Part shown: positions 53,828-62,358 of the stretch, piece by piece
Position numbering within the stretch: the stretch's first letter is position 1
How the letters are laid out: the number at the start of each line of letters is the position of its first letter
Program-made: the position numbers and the translations under genes
Notes under the pieces: generated by a model
The model's input: only the letters and a program-made list of their open reading frames with translations
Databases searched by the model: none
Told to the model about the DNA's origin: nothing
Assembly: GCA_965216255.1 (NCBI GenBank)
Contig: OZ244148.1
Coordinates: 3,162,001 to 3,226,000 of the forward strand
DNA length: 64,000 bases
Source of the DNA: G965216255 sp965216255
GTDB lineage: Bacteria > Bacteroidota > Rhodothermia > Rhodothermales > Bin80
Direction of reading: 5' to 3'

Positions 53828-55228
53828 ATGAGCACATTCGACTTTGGATACGATGATGGGGCCGACGAAGGCCGCCTGAACGACTTGGTCGCAGCCTTTG
53901 AGCAGTCCGAGGGCTCATATTTTGATTCGGATGCCCTGGAGGACATTGCGTCCCACTATTTCGAACAGGGGCACCTGGACCGGGCCTTGGCCGTGGTGGA
54001 GCGGCAACTTGCGATGCAGCCCTTTTCTTCTGACGCGTGGATGCGGCGCGGCGTGCTGCTTAACCATCTGGGCCGCCACGAAACAGCCCTGAAGGCCTAT
54101 GAAAAGGCGCTGGCGCTTAACCCGGTGGATACGGAGACCATCGTAAACTGCGGGGTCACGCTCGATAGCCTTGGCCGTGCGGAAGACGCCCTCGAGTCGT
54201 ATGCGCTTGCGCTGCGCTACGACCCTCTCTACTACGAGGCCTACTTCAACATGGGGGTAACGCTGGAACGGGCGGACAGGCTCCAGGAAGCGGTGGCGGC
54301 ATTCGAACAGTGCTCGGAGATAAAGCCCGAGCACGTCGAAGTGTGGTACGAATTGGGCTACTGTTTTGATCGTCTTGGCGACAATGAGCGAAGCATCCAG
54401 AGCTACGACCGACACATTGATCTCGAGCCCTTCTGCCACGATGCCTGGTACAACAAGGGTATCGCGCTCATGCGCGCAGAACGCTTCCAGGAGGCCGTGA
54501 CGTGCTATGACATGGCCATAGCCATTAAGGAGGACTTCGTATCGGCCTACTACAATCGAGGCAATGCGCTAGCGAGTCTGCGCAGACTCAAAGAAGGCAT
54601 AGACGACTATCGAAAAGTGCTGGAACTAAAGGGGGCAGATGCCGCCACGTACTGCAATATAGCGCTGGCTTTTGACGAACTCGGCGAGCCCGAGGTTGCC
54701 GTGCGCTACTTCAAGTTGGCTGTAGCCGAAGAGGATTCCTTCGCCGAGGCGTGGTATGGTCTTGGTTGCTGCTATGATGCCCTGAACCGCTACAAGGAGG
54801 CCATCACGTACCTGAACCGTGCGGTTGAACTTAATGCAGACTGTCCTGAATTCTGGTATGCGAAAGCCGAGTGCGAATACAACGCCGGGATACTTGACCA
54901 GGCACTGGAATCCTACCGCCGAGTGCTATGCCTCGACAAGGGCAATCACGCCGCGTGGCTGGATTTTGCCGAAACCCTCTGCGAGGCAGGTCAGTGCGAA
55001 GACGCACTGGTGGCCTACCACCGGGCCCTTACGCTCGATCCTTCCTGCGCCACCGCATATTTTCAGCAGGCAAAAGCCCTACTGGCGCTGGGTCGCCCGG
55101 AGGAAGGTGTTACTTCTCTCAAAATGGCCTTTAGACTCGATCCGGCCACGAAGGACGAATTCCGGCAGACCTACCCCGATTTGTACCGCAACCGGCGCCT
55201 GCGTCAGCAGTTGGGGCTTGACAGGTAA
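53828..55228 (+). CDS. Tetratricopeptide-repeat protein
   Basis: 466 residues, almost entirely TPRs: about twelve 34-residue repeats from residue 40 to 440 ('AWMRRGVLLNHLGRHETALK', 'AYFNMGVTLERADRLQEAVA', 'AWYNKGIALMRAERFQEAVT', 'AYYNRGNALASLRRLKEGID', 'AWYGLGCCYDALNRYKEAIT', 'AYFQQAKALLALGRPEEGVT'). No signal peptide, so cytoplasmic. TPR superhelices bind partner proteins; none can be named here. The acidic start 'MSTFDFGYDDGADEG' is seen in other Bacteroidota TPR proteins. ATG 53828 follows GCGGAG. It is 40 bases from the DedA-like gene and a GC-rich hairpin lies between. Confidence 0.88.
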   Translation: MSTFDFGYDDGADEGRLNDLVAAFEQSEGSYFDSDALEDIASHYFEQGHLDRALAVVERQLAMQPFSSDAWMRRGVLLNHLGRHETALKAYEKALALNPVDTETIVNCGVTLDSLGRAEDALESYALALRYDPLYYEAYFNMGVTLERADRLQEAVAAFEQCSEIKPEHVEVWYELGYCFDRLGDNERSIQSYDRHIDLEPFCHDAWYNKGIALMRAERFQEAVTCYDMAIAIKEDFVSAYYNRGNALASLRRLKEGIDDYRKVLELKGADAATYCNIALAFDELGEPEVAVRYFKLAVAEEDSFAEAWYGLGCCYDALNRYKEAITYLNRAVELNADCPEFWYAKAECEYNAGILDQALESYRRVLCLDKGNHAAWLDFAETLCEAGQCEDALVAYHRALTLDPSCATAYFQQAKALLALGRPEEGVTSLKMAFRLDPATKDEFRQTYPDLYRNRRLRQQLGLDR

Positions 55229-55241
55229 GAATGTTTGGACC

Positions 55242-55262
55242 GGCCCGCTCCATAGCGGGGCC
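55242..55262. other. GC-rich hairpin between TPR and VTT genes
   Basis: GGCCCGCT - 4-nt CCAT loop region - AGCGGGGCC, one bulged base. There is no T-run, so it is not a clear terminator. It may protect or attenuate the message between the two genes. Confidence 0.35.
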
Positions 55263-55267
55263 TGCCC

Positions 55268-55879
55268 ATGAAATGGGTCCGCAGTCTGTACGAGTGGGTT
55301 CTCGGATGGGCGGAATCGCCATATGGGTCCGTGGCGCTGTTTGCGTTGGCGGTAGCGGAGTCGGTAATCTTTCCGATTCCTCCCGACGTACTTCTTATTG
55401 CATTGGCGCTGGGCTGTCGCACAAAGGCGATTCGATTCGGTCTGATATGCTGCGCAGGATCGCTCCTGGGGGGGATGGCTGGCTACGGGCTGGGCCATCT
55501 GGCCTGGCTTGCCCCGGGCGGCTTCACGCCGCTGGCACACTTCTTTTTTGACGCGATACCCGGCTTCAGCCAGGAGCTCTATTATACGGTGGGGCAGCGC
55601 TTTGAGGAATGGGGTTTTGTGATCATTTTCTCTGCCGGCTTCACTCCCATTCCGTACAAACTGTTCACCATTGCCGCCGGTGCTTTCGAAATCAATTTTC
55701 TGCTTTTTCTGGTGGCGTCTGCCGTTAGCAGATCAGCCAGATTCCTGCTCGTCGCAGCGCTGGTTTACCGGTTCGGCGCGCCTATTCGGGACTATCTCGA
55801 AAAGTACTTCAATGTCCTCGCCATTCTTTTTACCGTGCTCCTGGTCGCGGGCTTTATTGCGGTGAAGCTTTGGCTTTGA
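55268..55879 (+). CDS. VTT/DedA-family (YqaA-like) membrane protein
   Basis: 203 residues with four to five membrane segments. The family core is readable: 'LAVAESVIFPIPPDVLLIAL' (re-entrant loop), 'LLGGMAGYGLGHLAW', 'GFVIIFSAGFTPIPYKLFTI' ('GFTPIPYK' is diagnostic of the YqaA branch), 'AVSRSARFLLVAALVYRFG'. DedA/VTT proteins act in lipid scrambling or transport at the inner membrane. ATG 55268 follows the hairpin. Its 3' end overlaps the convergent choice-of-anchor B pseudogene by 26 bases. Confidence 0.9.
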   Translation: MKWVRSLYEWVLGWAESPYGSVALFALAVAESVIFPIPPDVLLIALALGCRTKAIRFGLICCAGSLLGGMAGYGLGHLAWLAPGGFTPLAHFFFDAIPGFSQELYYTVGQRFEEWGFVIIFSAGFTPIPYKLFTIAAGAFEINFLLFLVASAVSRSARFLLVAALVYRFGAPIRDYLEKYFNVLAILFTVLLVAGFIAVKLWL

Positions 55880-56385
55880 AGGCAGATCTCTTAACAAGTG
55901 TTACCGTAAGAGTGCGCTCTATCGACTGCGCCGTGGCCCGGACAAAATACTTCCCGGTGGGCAGCCCCTCGGCCACGAAGTGAAATGTGTAGGATCCGGC
56001 AGGCAGCGTACTATCATGAATCAGGGCGACTTCGCGGCCCAGTACATCGTATGCACTCAGACGCACGGGCAAGGGTAGCCCCAGTGCAAGCGTAAACGAC
56101 GTGGCGTTGTGGAACGGGTTGGGGTATGCCGATGAGAGCGTAAAGGAAGCGGGAAGATTGTTGTTGGCCGAGGCGCCCGTGTTGAGCCTCGCCAAGCCGG
56201 TCGGCTGCAGGACAAATAGTCCCTCATCAATGCTGCTTACTACCACGGTGCCACTTTCGAAGAAGGGCTACACACTCCAGACACCGCGAAATCCAGGTCC
56301 GTCAGAGGCTGGATAGGTGTCATAGTAGGCCACCTCGTGCGGGCTGTGGATATCTTCCAAGTCAATAATGCGCAGACCCGACGTG

Positions 56386-56391
56386 TAGTTG
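56386..56391. repeat. ISNCY copy 2 target-site duplication, left (TAGTTG)
   Basis: Identical to 58168-58173. Confidence 0.88.
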
Positions 56392-58167
56392 GTGATTGAC
56401 CGAATACTCTCTTTTTTCGGCCTCGAATGCACAGGCACGGTCGTTTTTTGAGTTCGTTGACGGTCCGCTTCGAGTGTTTCGGCCATGCTGGCGTCTCTTG
56501 CGTGCGCGCACGGACAGTTTGCGGCTCGAAGGGCGTTGTGTTCCTATCGGGAGGGCATACGTGTCCCTTGGGGCCTGCGATTGGGACCTTTCTGCGAGGT
56601 GGTAGCGGGCCTACGCCGCGCGCTTTCGCCGACGCCTCATTCGTGCCCGTTCCTGGGTGCGCACCAGGCAACCCAGCCGGTGCACGTCGACCGCCAACAC
56701 GGACAGGCTCACCATCAGCGCGAAGTTCTCCGGACTCTTCTGCCGCCACCGCCCCGAAGTCCGAAATTGGCCAGACACGACTCGACGGCCGGGCGCCGCC
56801 GCGCTGCCTTGAACGCAGGCGCGCGCTTTCGCGCACGCTCCGCCAGAGAAAGCTTGCCCTTCTTCGGAAGCGCATTGAGCGCCAGCCGAGCATCCAATGC
56901 TTCTCGATTCTTCAAGCTGTGAAAGCCCCGGTCAAAACTGCACGCATTGAACGCTGGAAAAGCCGCCTGCACCGCGTCAATGATCGCTACCGCCACCTCT
57001 ACATCTGATGTGTCCCACAGGATGTGATAAGCCAAAATGAACCGGTGCTCATCTTCTACCAGTGCGACCGGAAGGCCCAGCTCGGCCAGCCCGCCCGCCT
57101 TGCCTTTGCTGATCCAACGCGTATGTGGCTTGTGGATGGAAAACACTTTCTGCGCATGTGGAATCTGCTCGCCCAAGAGGATGCGACGCCGGATTTGATC
57201 CACCAACAAGTCCACATAGTGCAAATAATACGCGATATCCGCTCGCGCCGCCGCCGATTTCTGCGCCGTGGCCAAGGCATTTAACAGCGTACGGGCACGT
57301 GCTGCAGTCTGTGTGCACTGGCGCAAGTACGCCTTCACTCCTTTCGGATTCTGCCGGTAGCGCGGGGCCGTCCGCACCCGGCTGAAGGCCTGGTATACCT
57401 TCCGCGTGCGATCCGCATGCTTGCGCCAGCCCGGAAGAGCGAATGCCGCAGCCGAGCGTGCACTCACACGTATTAGACCACGAAGTGCATCCCAGCACAG
57501 ACCCACATCGGTGGGATAGTGCACATGCGTCTTAACCACCCTGGAATCGCAGCGACCACCTAGCGCGGCCCCAGACTGTTTTCCAGCCTCCTTGTGCGCC
57601 GTCCGCACTATCAATTGGGTCACCTTCCGGACCAGCTTCGGCGTCAAAAGCTGCACGTTGTCCACCAAGTGCTGTCTGCTGTACTTCACCGCGTCAAAGG
57701 CGGCATCTCCGTGCCCCAAGAGCTCCCGCAGCAAGAGATGGTTGTTTGCCCGGTACAACAAAGCATCGTAGTCCAGATCCAGGCACTGCTTGACTATCGC
57801 AAACACGATGACGCGCCATAGATCCATGCCCGGTCGTCCGACATCTCTGCGCGCACCCGGCTGAAAGTGCGCCTCCAGAGTCGTGAACAAGGCCGCGCGG
57901 GATTCCGCCTTGCAGTAGACGCACTGCAGACCCTTGAGCACCGCACTCATGTCGTCGCGCATTCTCGGGTCTATGGCAATCTCCTTGATCGGCGTACTGT
58001 CGAGTGCACGGCACTCTGGGACAATCTTGCGCATGGTTTCCCTGGCGAATGTGAGCTGTTTTGCGCTCTTAAAGGCCCGAATCGGCTATACGTCCCTCAG
58101 ATTCACCGGCAATTGCAAGATATAACCGATTGTTTCTTTAAGATTTACAGTATTTTCGTACAAGCAC
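56392..58167 (-). mobile_element. ISNCY-family (ISDol1-like) element, copy 2 (1776 bp)
   Basis: Same ends and inverted repeats as copy 1. Flanked by a perfect 6-bp duplication, and removal restores the host reading 'EANYTSGLRI'. The first 220 bases and last 130 bases are non-coding. The transposase reads through without internal deletions, so this is the better preserved copy. Confidence 0.94.
56611..58034 (-). CDS. ISNCY (ISDol1-like) transposase, copy 2; C-terminus needs a -1 frame change
   Basis: The main frame (58034 to stop 56715, 439 residues) has 'MRKIVPECRALDSTPIKEIA', 'GRPGMDLWRVIVFAIVKQCL', 'LDNVQLLTPK'-type 'HLVDNVQLLTPKLVRKVTQL', 'GRCDSRVVKTHVHYPTDVGL', 'KVFSIHKPHTRWISKGKAGG', 'ACSFDRGFHSLKNREALDAR' and 'LPKKGKLSLAERARKRAPAF', then 'AVESCLANFGLRGGGGRRVR'. 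The family C-terminus ('SPENFALMVSLSVLAVDVHR', 'LGCLVRTQERARMRRRRKR') lies in the -1 frame after CTTCGGGGCGGTGG near 56755 and ends at TAG 56611. Copy 1 has the same arrangement with mostly silent or conservative differences. Either programmed frameshifting or a shared ancestral defect. Confidence 0.85.
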
Positions 58168-58173
58168 TAGTTG
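58168..58173. repeat. ISNCY copy 2 target-site duplication, right (TAGTTG)
   Basis: Identical to 56386-56391. Confidence 0.88.
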
Positions 58174-59321
58174 GCCTCGAATGCGTAATTCTGATGCACG
58201 TATAAATTGTGGTCCGTGGCCATGGAGGTGCCGTAGTATTCCGTGACAATCACGGGATCGTCCAGTGCTGCTCCGTCCCAGATCATTGTACGAGGCCCCA
58301 GAGCGGTCGGAAGTGTGCGCCTTTCGTCCAATTCATCGTCTTGGACGAAGTATCGGTGGTTTTCTGTAAGCCAGCCCTAATGGGCGTAACTCGCATACGG
58401 ATAGGGCGTGGCGGAGATCGCTACAGGATTGTCCTTGTCCGTCACATCAGCAATACTGAATTTGTTAACGATGGCGCCGATGCAGATCTCTCGGCCTGCA
58501 TACCTCTCATCCGGCCCGTGATATAGTACGCACTGCGCGTCATGCGTATACCCGTCCCGGGATGGTTGCCCCGTCGTGGTATCCAGAAAGCAGCCGGCAT
58601 ACGCAGGCCGAAGCGGGTCACGGATATCGACCATGTGCAAGCCCCCGCTGGCACACGGTACCTTGCCCCGAAATGCCGACGACATAGGCGAATCTGGTTT
58701 CTTCGTTTATTGCGATGTTGTGTGCCGGTCCAAAGCTGCTGTAGTGTGCGGTTTCCGACAAGATTGCGGGCATGGTCTCCAGCCCGCGGAGCGCGGTTAG
58801 ATCAAATACCTGCAGGCCCGCCCCCGGAGAATAGCCATCGACCACAACGAACATGTGATTCGCATACACCTTCATGTCTCTCCACCGGGCGCTGGCACCA
58901 TTGGCAGACGGCAAGATTCCTAAGAAGTCGGGATTCCGGGGATCCGTGATATCGACGAATGCCACGGCCGAATAGAGGCCTACCAGCGCGTATTCATGGC
59001 CGCTAACGGGGTCGGTTCAGCCCCAGATGTCGTTGGCTCGCCTGCTCTGGCTGGAGAGCAAACAGATCGTCGAGAGTCAGGCGCACGAGCAGGTCAATCT
59101 TGTGGCACGCAAATCCACCGGCTGTGCCATTAATGCAGGGCGCCATTTTCACGGCGATGGAGGTCTCCTGGGCGGATGCGCCCAGGCAGAATGCGAGGCG
59201 GAAGACAAATATACAGGCAGATGTACGGCACATCGTATGCGCACCTGGATGCGGGGCCCTGGGCCCCGCCCAACGCCCCGGCCTACGCAATCACGGATGC
59301 CTTCTCTTAGGTAGAGAAGCC

Positions 59322-60884
59322 TTACTTGGCGAGCGTGACCATCTGGGTCGAATTGACGGCTTCCCCGGTTGCACGTATAAGATAGCGACCGCTGGGCAGT
59401 CCGTTCGACTCGAACCGGATCGGATGTTCTCCCGCCGTCAGCGAGCCCTCATACAGCACGGCAATTTCACGGCCGGCCAGGTCATAGGCCACCACGCGCA
59501 GGACTTGCGTCTCGGGAAGCCTCAGGGAAAGGGTCGTGGCCGTATTGAACGGGTTGGGATGTGCTGGCAGCAGCTGGAAGGTCGCCGGCAGTTCTTCCGT
59601 GCCTTCTGCGCCATTGACCACGACCAGGCTGGGCGCCTCCAGTATGAACAGGCCTTCACGCTGACTGCTAACGAGGATGGTCCCGCTTTGGAAGAAGGGG
59701 TAGTTGCTCCAGGCACCGGAGAAGCTTACCGCGTTATTCTGGGGATACGTATCAAAATAGGCTACTGGTCGCGGGTCATTGATGTCCTCGATGTCCAGAA
59801 TGCGCAGGCCCGCAGTGTAGTTGGCTTCGTAGACATAGTTACCGCGGATGTACAGATTGTGGTCAACACTTCCCGTTTCGCCGTAGTACTCAATGATTAG
59901 AATCGGGTCATCGAGTACTGTTACATCCCAAACAAGGGTCCGCGGGTTCAGTTTTTCGGACTCCGAAGCAAACTCATCGCTTTCGTCATTCTGTATATAA
60001 TACTTTTGGTCTTCCGTCAGCCAGCCTTGGTGCGCGTACTTTACGCCTGGTTCCACCGCTACGGAAACGGCTACCGGCGCAGTCTTGTCCGTGACATCGG
60101 CGATGCTGATGGCGGACACGTTTGCCCCGATACAGATTTCCCTGCCAGCATATTCGGTATCCGGGCCGTGGTATATGACACACTGCGCGTCATGGGTGTA
60201 GCCGCTACCACCCCGACCAGTGCTCAAGTCGCGGAAGCATCCGGCATACGCAGGACTGCGTGGATCACGGATATCAATCATATGCAGGCCGTAGGAGCAA
60301 TCACCACCTGAGCTTCCGACGGCGTAGGCGTATCCTGTTTCCTCGTTTATAACAATGTTGTGAGCCTGCGCGATGCCGTCGTAGTGAGCGATCTCGGAAA
60401 ATGTAACCGGTGGATTCTGTACGTTGCGCAGCTCTGTCAGGTCGAAAACCTGCATGCCGTTGGCGCCGCGCGCATCGACGACGACAAACGCGTGGTCCTT
60501 GTACACCTTGATGTCCCGCCACGTGGATTCTGATCCGTCGTACGAGGGCAGAATGCCAAGAACCAGCGGACTTACCGGGTCCGTGACTTCCACGAAGACG
60601 GTGGCGTCACGCCGTCCCAATAGTGCGAACTCCCTGCCCGAAATCGGATCGGTCCACCCCCAAACGTCGTTAACATACTTATTCTGGTAGTCAGGCTTGA
60701 CGGGATACAGGTCATTAAGCGTTAGATACGAAAGCATGTCGACTCCCTTACACGCGAATGCGCCTGCCTTGCCTCCGTTACATGCAACACGCCCCCCTGT
60801 GGAAGATTGCAGTTCTTGCGCGAACCCCGGCTGGACGAGGAGTCCCCCAAGGAGGACCGCAAACGTCATTCGTACTGTTTTCAT
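59322..60884 (-). CDS. T9SS-secreted choice-of-anchor B family protein
   Basis: 520 residues with signal peptide ('TFAVLLGGLLVQPGFAQ'). The family's LVIVD-like propeller repeats are visible: 'NDVWGWTDPISGREFALLGR', 'TVFVEVTDPVSPLVLGILPS', 'DIKVYKDHAFVVVDARGANG', 'YGLHMIDIRDPRSPAYAGCF', 'GYTHDAQCVIYHGPDTEYAG', 'DHNLYIRGNYVYEANYTAGL', 'RILDIEDINDPRPVAYFDTY'. The C-terminus is a T9SS sorting domain ('AHPNPFNTATTLSLRLPET', 'AYDLAGREIAVLYEG', 'GLPSGRYLIRATGEA'). Secreted or surface-anchored; activity unknown. It lies directly upstream of its broken paralog, so the pair arose by tandem duplication. Confidence 0.92.
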   Translation of the reverse strand: MKTVRMTFAVLLGGLLVQPGFAQELQSSTGGRVACNGGKAGAFACKGVDMLSYLTLNDLYPVKPDYQNKYVNDVWGWTDPISGREFALLGRRDATVFVEVTDPVSPLVLGILPSYDGSESTWRDIKVYKDHAFVVVDARGANGMQVFDLTELRNVQNPPVTFSEIAHYDGIAQAHNIVINEETGYAYAVGSSGGDCSYGLHMIDIRDPRSPAYAGCFRDLSTGRGGSGYTHDAQCVIYHGPDTEYAGREICIGANVSAISIADVTDKTAPVAVSVAVEPGVKYAHQGWLTEDQKYYIQNDESDEFASESEKLNPRTLVWDVTVLDDPILIIEYYGETGSVDHNLYIRGNYVYEANYTAGLRILDIEDINDPRPVAYFDTYPQNNAVSFSGAWSNYPFFQSGTILVSSQREGLFILEAPSLVVVNGAEGTEELPATFQLLPAHPNPFNTATTLSLRLPETQVLRVVAYDLAGREIAVLYEGSLTAGEHPIRFESNGLPSGRYLIRATGEAVNSTQMVTLAK

Positions 60885-61067
60885 GATACACGCACCGTTT
60901 GATGCTACAACGCGCGTTCCGGGATCCCATTCGCACTATGTCAACTATTTCCTGCACCAACTCCAGTGCAATAAGAGATCCATGGCTTTCGCGGGACTTG
61001 GCAGTGACCTTCGGGGTCCACACGCGGGTGAGGTGTGCCCCACTCAATGGACAGAATTTCGGTCCAT

Positions 61068-61978
61068 TTAAGATAGAAAGCTGCCAGCGTTGTGGGTGTT
61101 AGCGGGACAAGTCTGTCCTAGTGGGCATGTGGTTGTGGTGTGGTTTATAGCCATCGCTGGGTGGGGTCCTGAACGGCCGTGATAGACTTCGGATGGGGTT
61201 CGGTACCGAAGGCTCTGGTGTGGACGACTGTGGTTGCAAAAGGCAAAGTAACTTCCCAGGCGCTGACTTGCCTGCCGTAGGTTCGCGTATTTGTGGAGGT
61301 AGACGTCCTCGTACTTGACGCTGCGCCACAGCCGCTCAATCATAATGTTGTCGTGGCACCGGCCACGACAACACATCGAAATCCGGATGTCGGCACGTTT
61401 CGACAGTGATGTCATCTCTTCACTGGTAAACTCTGACCCTTTGTCCGAGTGAAAGATCCCGAGCTGGCTGATCGTGAGTGCGTCCTTTTACGTCTCCACG
61501 CAGACACTCACGTCTTGTGTGTGGGATAGCGTCCACCATAGTATGTACCGGTTGTACCAGTCGATGACTGCGACCAGATAGGCGGACCCGCAGTCCATCC
61601 GTGTGTAGGTGATGTCACTGCACCAAGCCTGATTGGGACGGTCTATGTGCCGCCCTTTCAATAGGTTGGGATACCGAAGAGCTGGCCCCGGGCCCACGCG
61701 GGCCGGGGCTTCGGATAAATAGCCTGCAGCCCCATAAGGCGCATCAGCCTATAGACCCGCTTGTGACCCGCAGCGTGACCCTTGCGCCGAAGCATATGCG
61801 TTATGCGCCCAGCATGGGGTGGGGCGTGTAGAATTCGTCTATGACGCGCATCAACTATAGATTATAGGACGTCTCACCGACGGGTTGATAATACACGCTG
61901 GAGCGGGCCAGGCCCAGTAGCTCGCACTGTCGCTCTATGCTCAGCTGAGCGTGATCTGGCTCCACCATGCGCCGCTTC
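61068..61978 (-). pseudogene. IS3 orfB (DDE transposase), multiply broken
   Basis: Blocks in order: 'QLSIERQCELLGLARSSVYY', a TAG, 'LMRVIDEFYTPHPMLGA', frame changes, 'GHAAGHKRVYRLMRLMGLQA', 'RPNQAWCSDITYTRMDCGSA' (first Asp of DDE), a TAA, 'LGIFHSDKGSEFTSEEM' (second Asp), 'NIMIERLWRSVKYEDVYLHK' (Glu) and 'CNHSRPHQSLRYRTPSEVYH'. The DDE residues are present but stops and frameshifts preclude a functional protein. Confidence 0.85.
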
Positions 61979-61981
61979 TCT

Positions 61982-62266
61982 TCAAGAGAGTGAACCGAAG
62001 TTTTTTCTTAACCAGTCCAGTTCCACCTTGAGGCGCCCGATATGGCCATACAATTCATCCTTAAGTATCTCTTCTTGTTGTTTGGCCTTGCCACGACGCG
62101 TGGAAAAGGCATCCATCAAGTGCTGAAGCGCCTGCTTCTTCCACAGGTTCACCTGGCTGGGGTGCACCTCGAAGCGGGCGGCAATCTGGCTGATGGTTTG
62201 CTCACCTCGTATGGCCTCCACGGCCACTCGAGCCTTGAATGCGGCGGCGTACGACTTCCGTTTCAT
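61982..62266 (-). CDS. IS3 OrfA helix-turn-helix protein
   Basis: 94 residues, intact. 'MKRKSYAAAFKARVAVEAIR', 'TISQIAARFEVHPSQVNLWK' and a leucine-rich coiled coil ('LKDELYGHIGRLKVELDWL') are the usual OrfA layout: DNA binding to the element's ends plus dimerisation with OrfB. With orfB broken it cannot mobilise the element alone. Confidence 0.9.
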   Translation of the reverse strand: MKRKSYAAAFKARVAVEAIRGEQTISQIAARFEVHPSQVNLWKKQALQHLMDAFSTRRGKAKQQEEILKDELYGHIGRLKVELDWLRKNFGSLS

Positions 62267-62358
62267 CGTGACGTGTACCTTGATTTGAGAGGCAGGATTC
62301 TATTTTAAACCAATGTCCAGAATTTGGGGTACACTATAGAGATACCGCGAAAACGTTC

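Larger units (their letters stand above)
55854..59233 (-). pseudogene. T9SS choice-of-anchor B protein, split by ISNCY copy 2
   Basis: Aligns end to end with the intact paralog at 59322. From the start (M at 59233, 'ACIFVFRLAFCLGASAQETS') come 'INGTAGGFACHKIDLLVRLT', a frame change near 59035, 'NDIWG' with TGA at a Trp position, 'AFVDITDPRNPDFLGILPSA', a frame change near 58675, 'GGLHMVDIRDPLRPAYAGCF', a TAG at 'AH*GWLTENHRYF' (paralog Gln), 'DDPVIVTEYYGTSMATDHNL', 'NYAFEAN' | ISNCY | 'YTSGLRIIDLEDIHSPHEVA', a TAG before 'PFFESGTVVVSSIDEGLFVL', and a T9SS C-terminal domain ('AYPNPFHNATSFTLALG', 'AYDVLGREVALIHDS', 'GLPTGKYFVRATAQS'). Dead even apart from the insertion. Confidence 0.9.
61034..62333 (-). 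mobile_element. IS3-family element, degraded (about 1300 bp)
   Basis: Ends inferred from inverted repeats: left TGTGCCCC ... GGTCCATTTAAGATAGAA and right (reverse complement) TGTACCCC ... GGTTTAAAATAGAA. No target duplication is obvious (IS3 elements make only 3-4 bp). It carries orfA and a broken orfB. A diverged 3' end of a related element survives at 27660-27933. Confidence 0.75.

Noticed and set aside
24030..59040. TGA at Trp positions and TAG at Gln positions in several genes, suggesting codon reassignment
   Set aside because: All cases lie in genes that also carry frameshifts or deletions. Intact genes use TGG for Trp and end at TAA, TAG and TGA, and ATGA/GTGA junctions need TGA as a stop. 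Ordinary pseudogene decay explains them.
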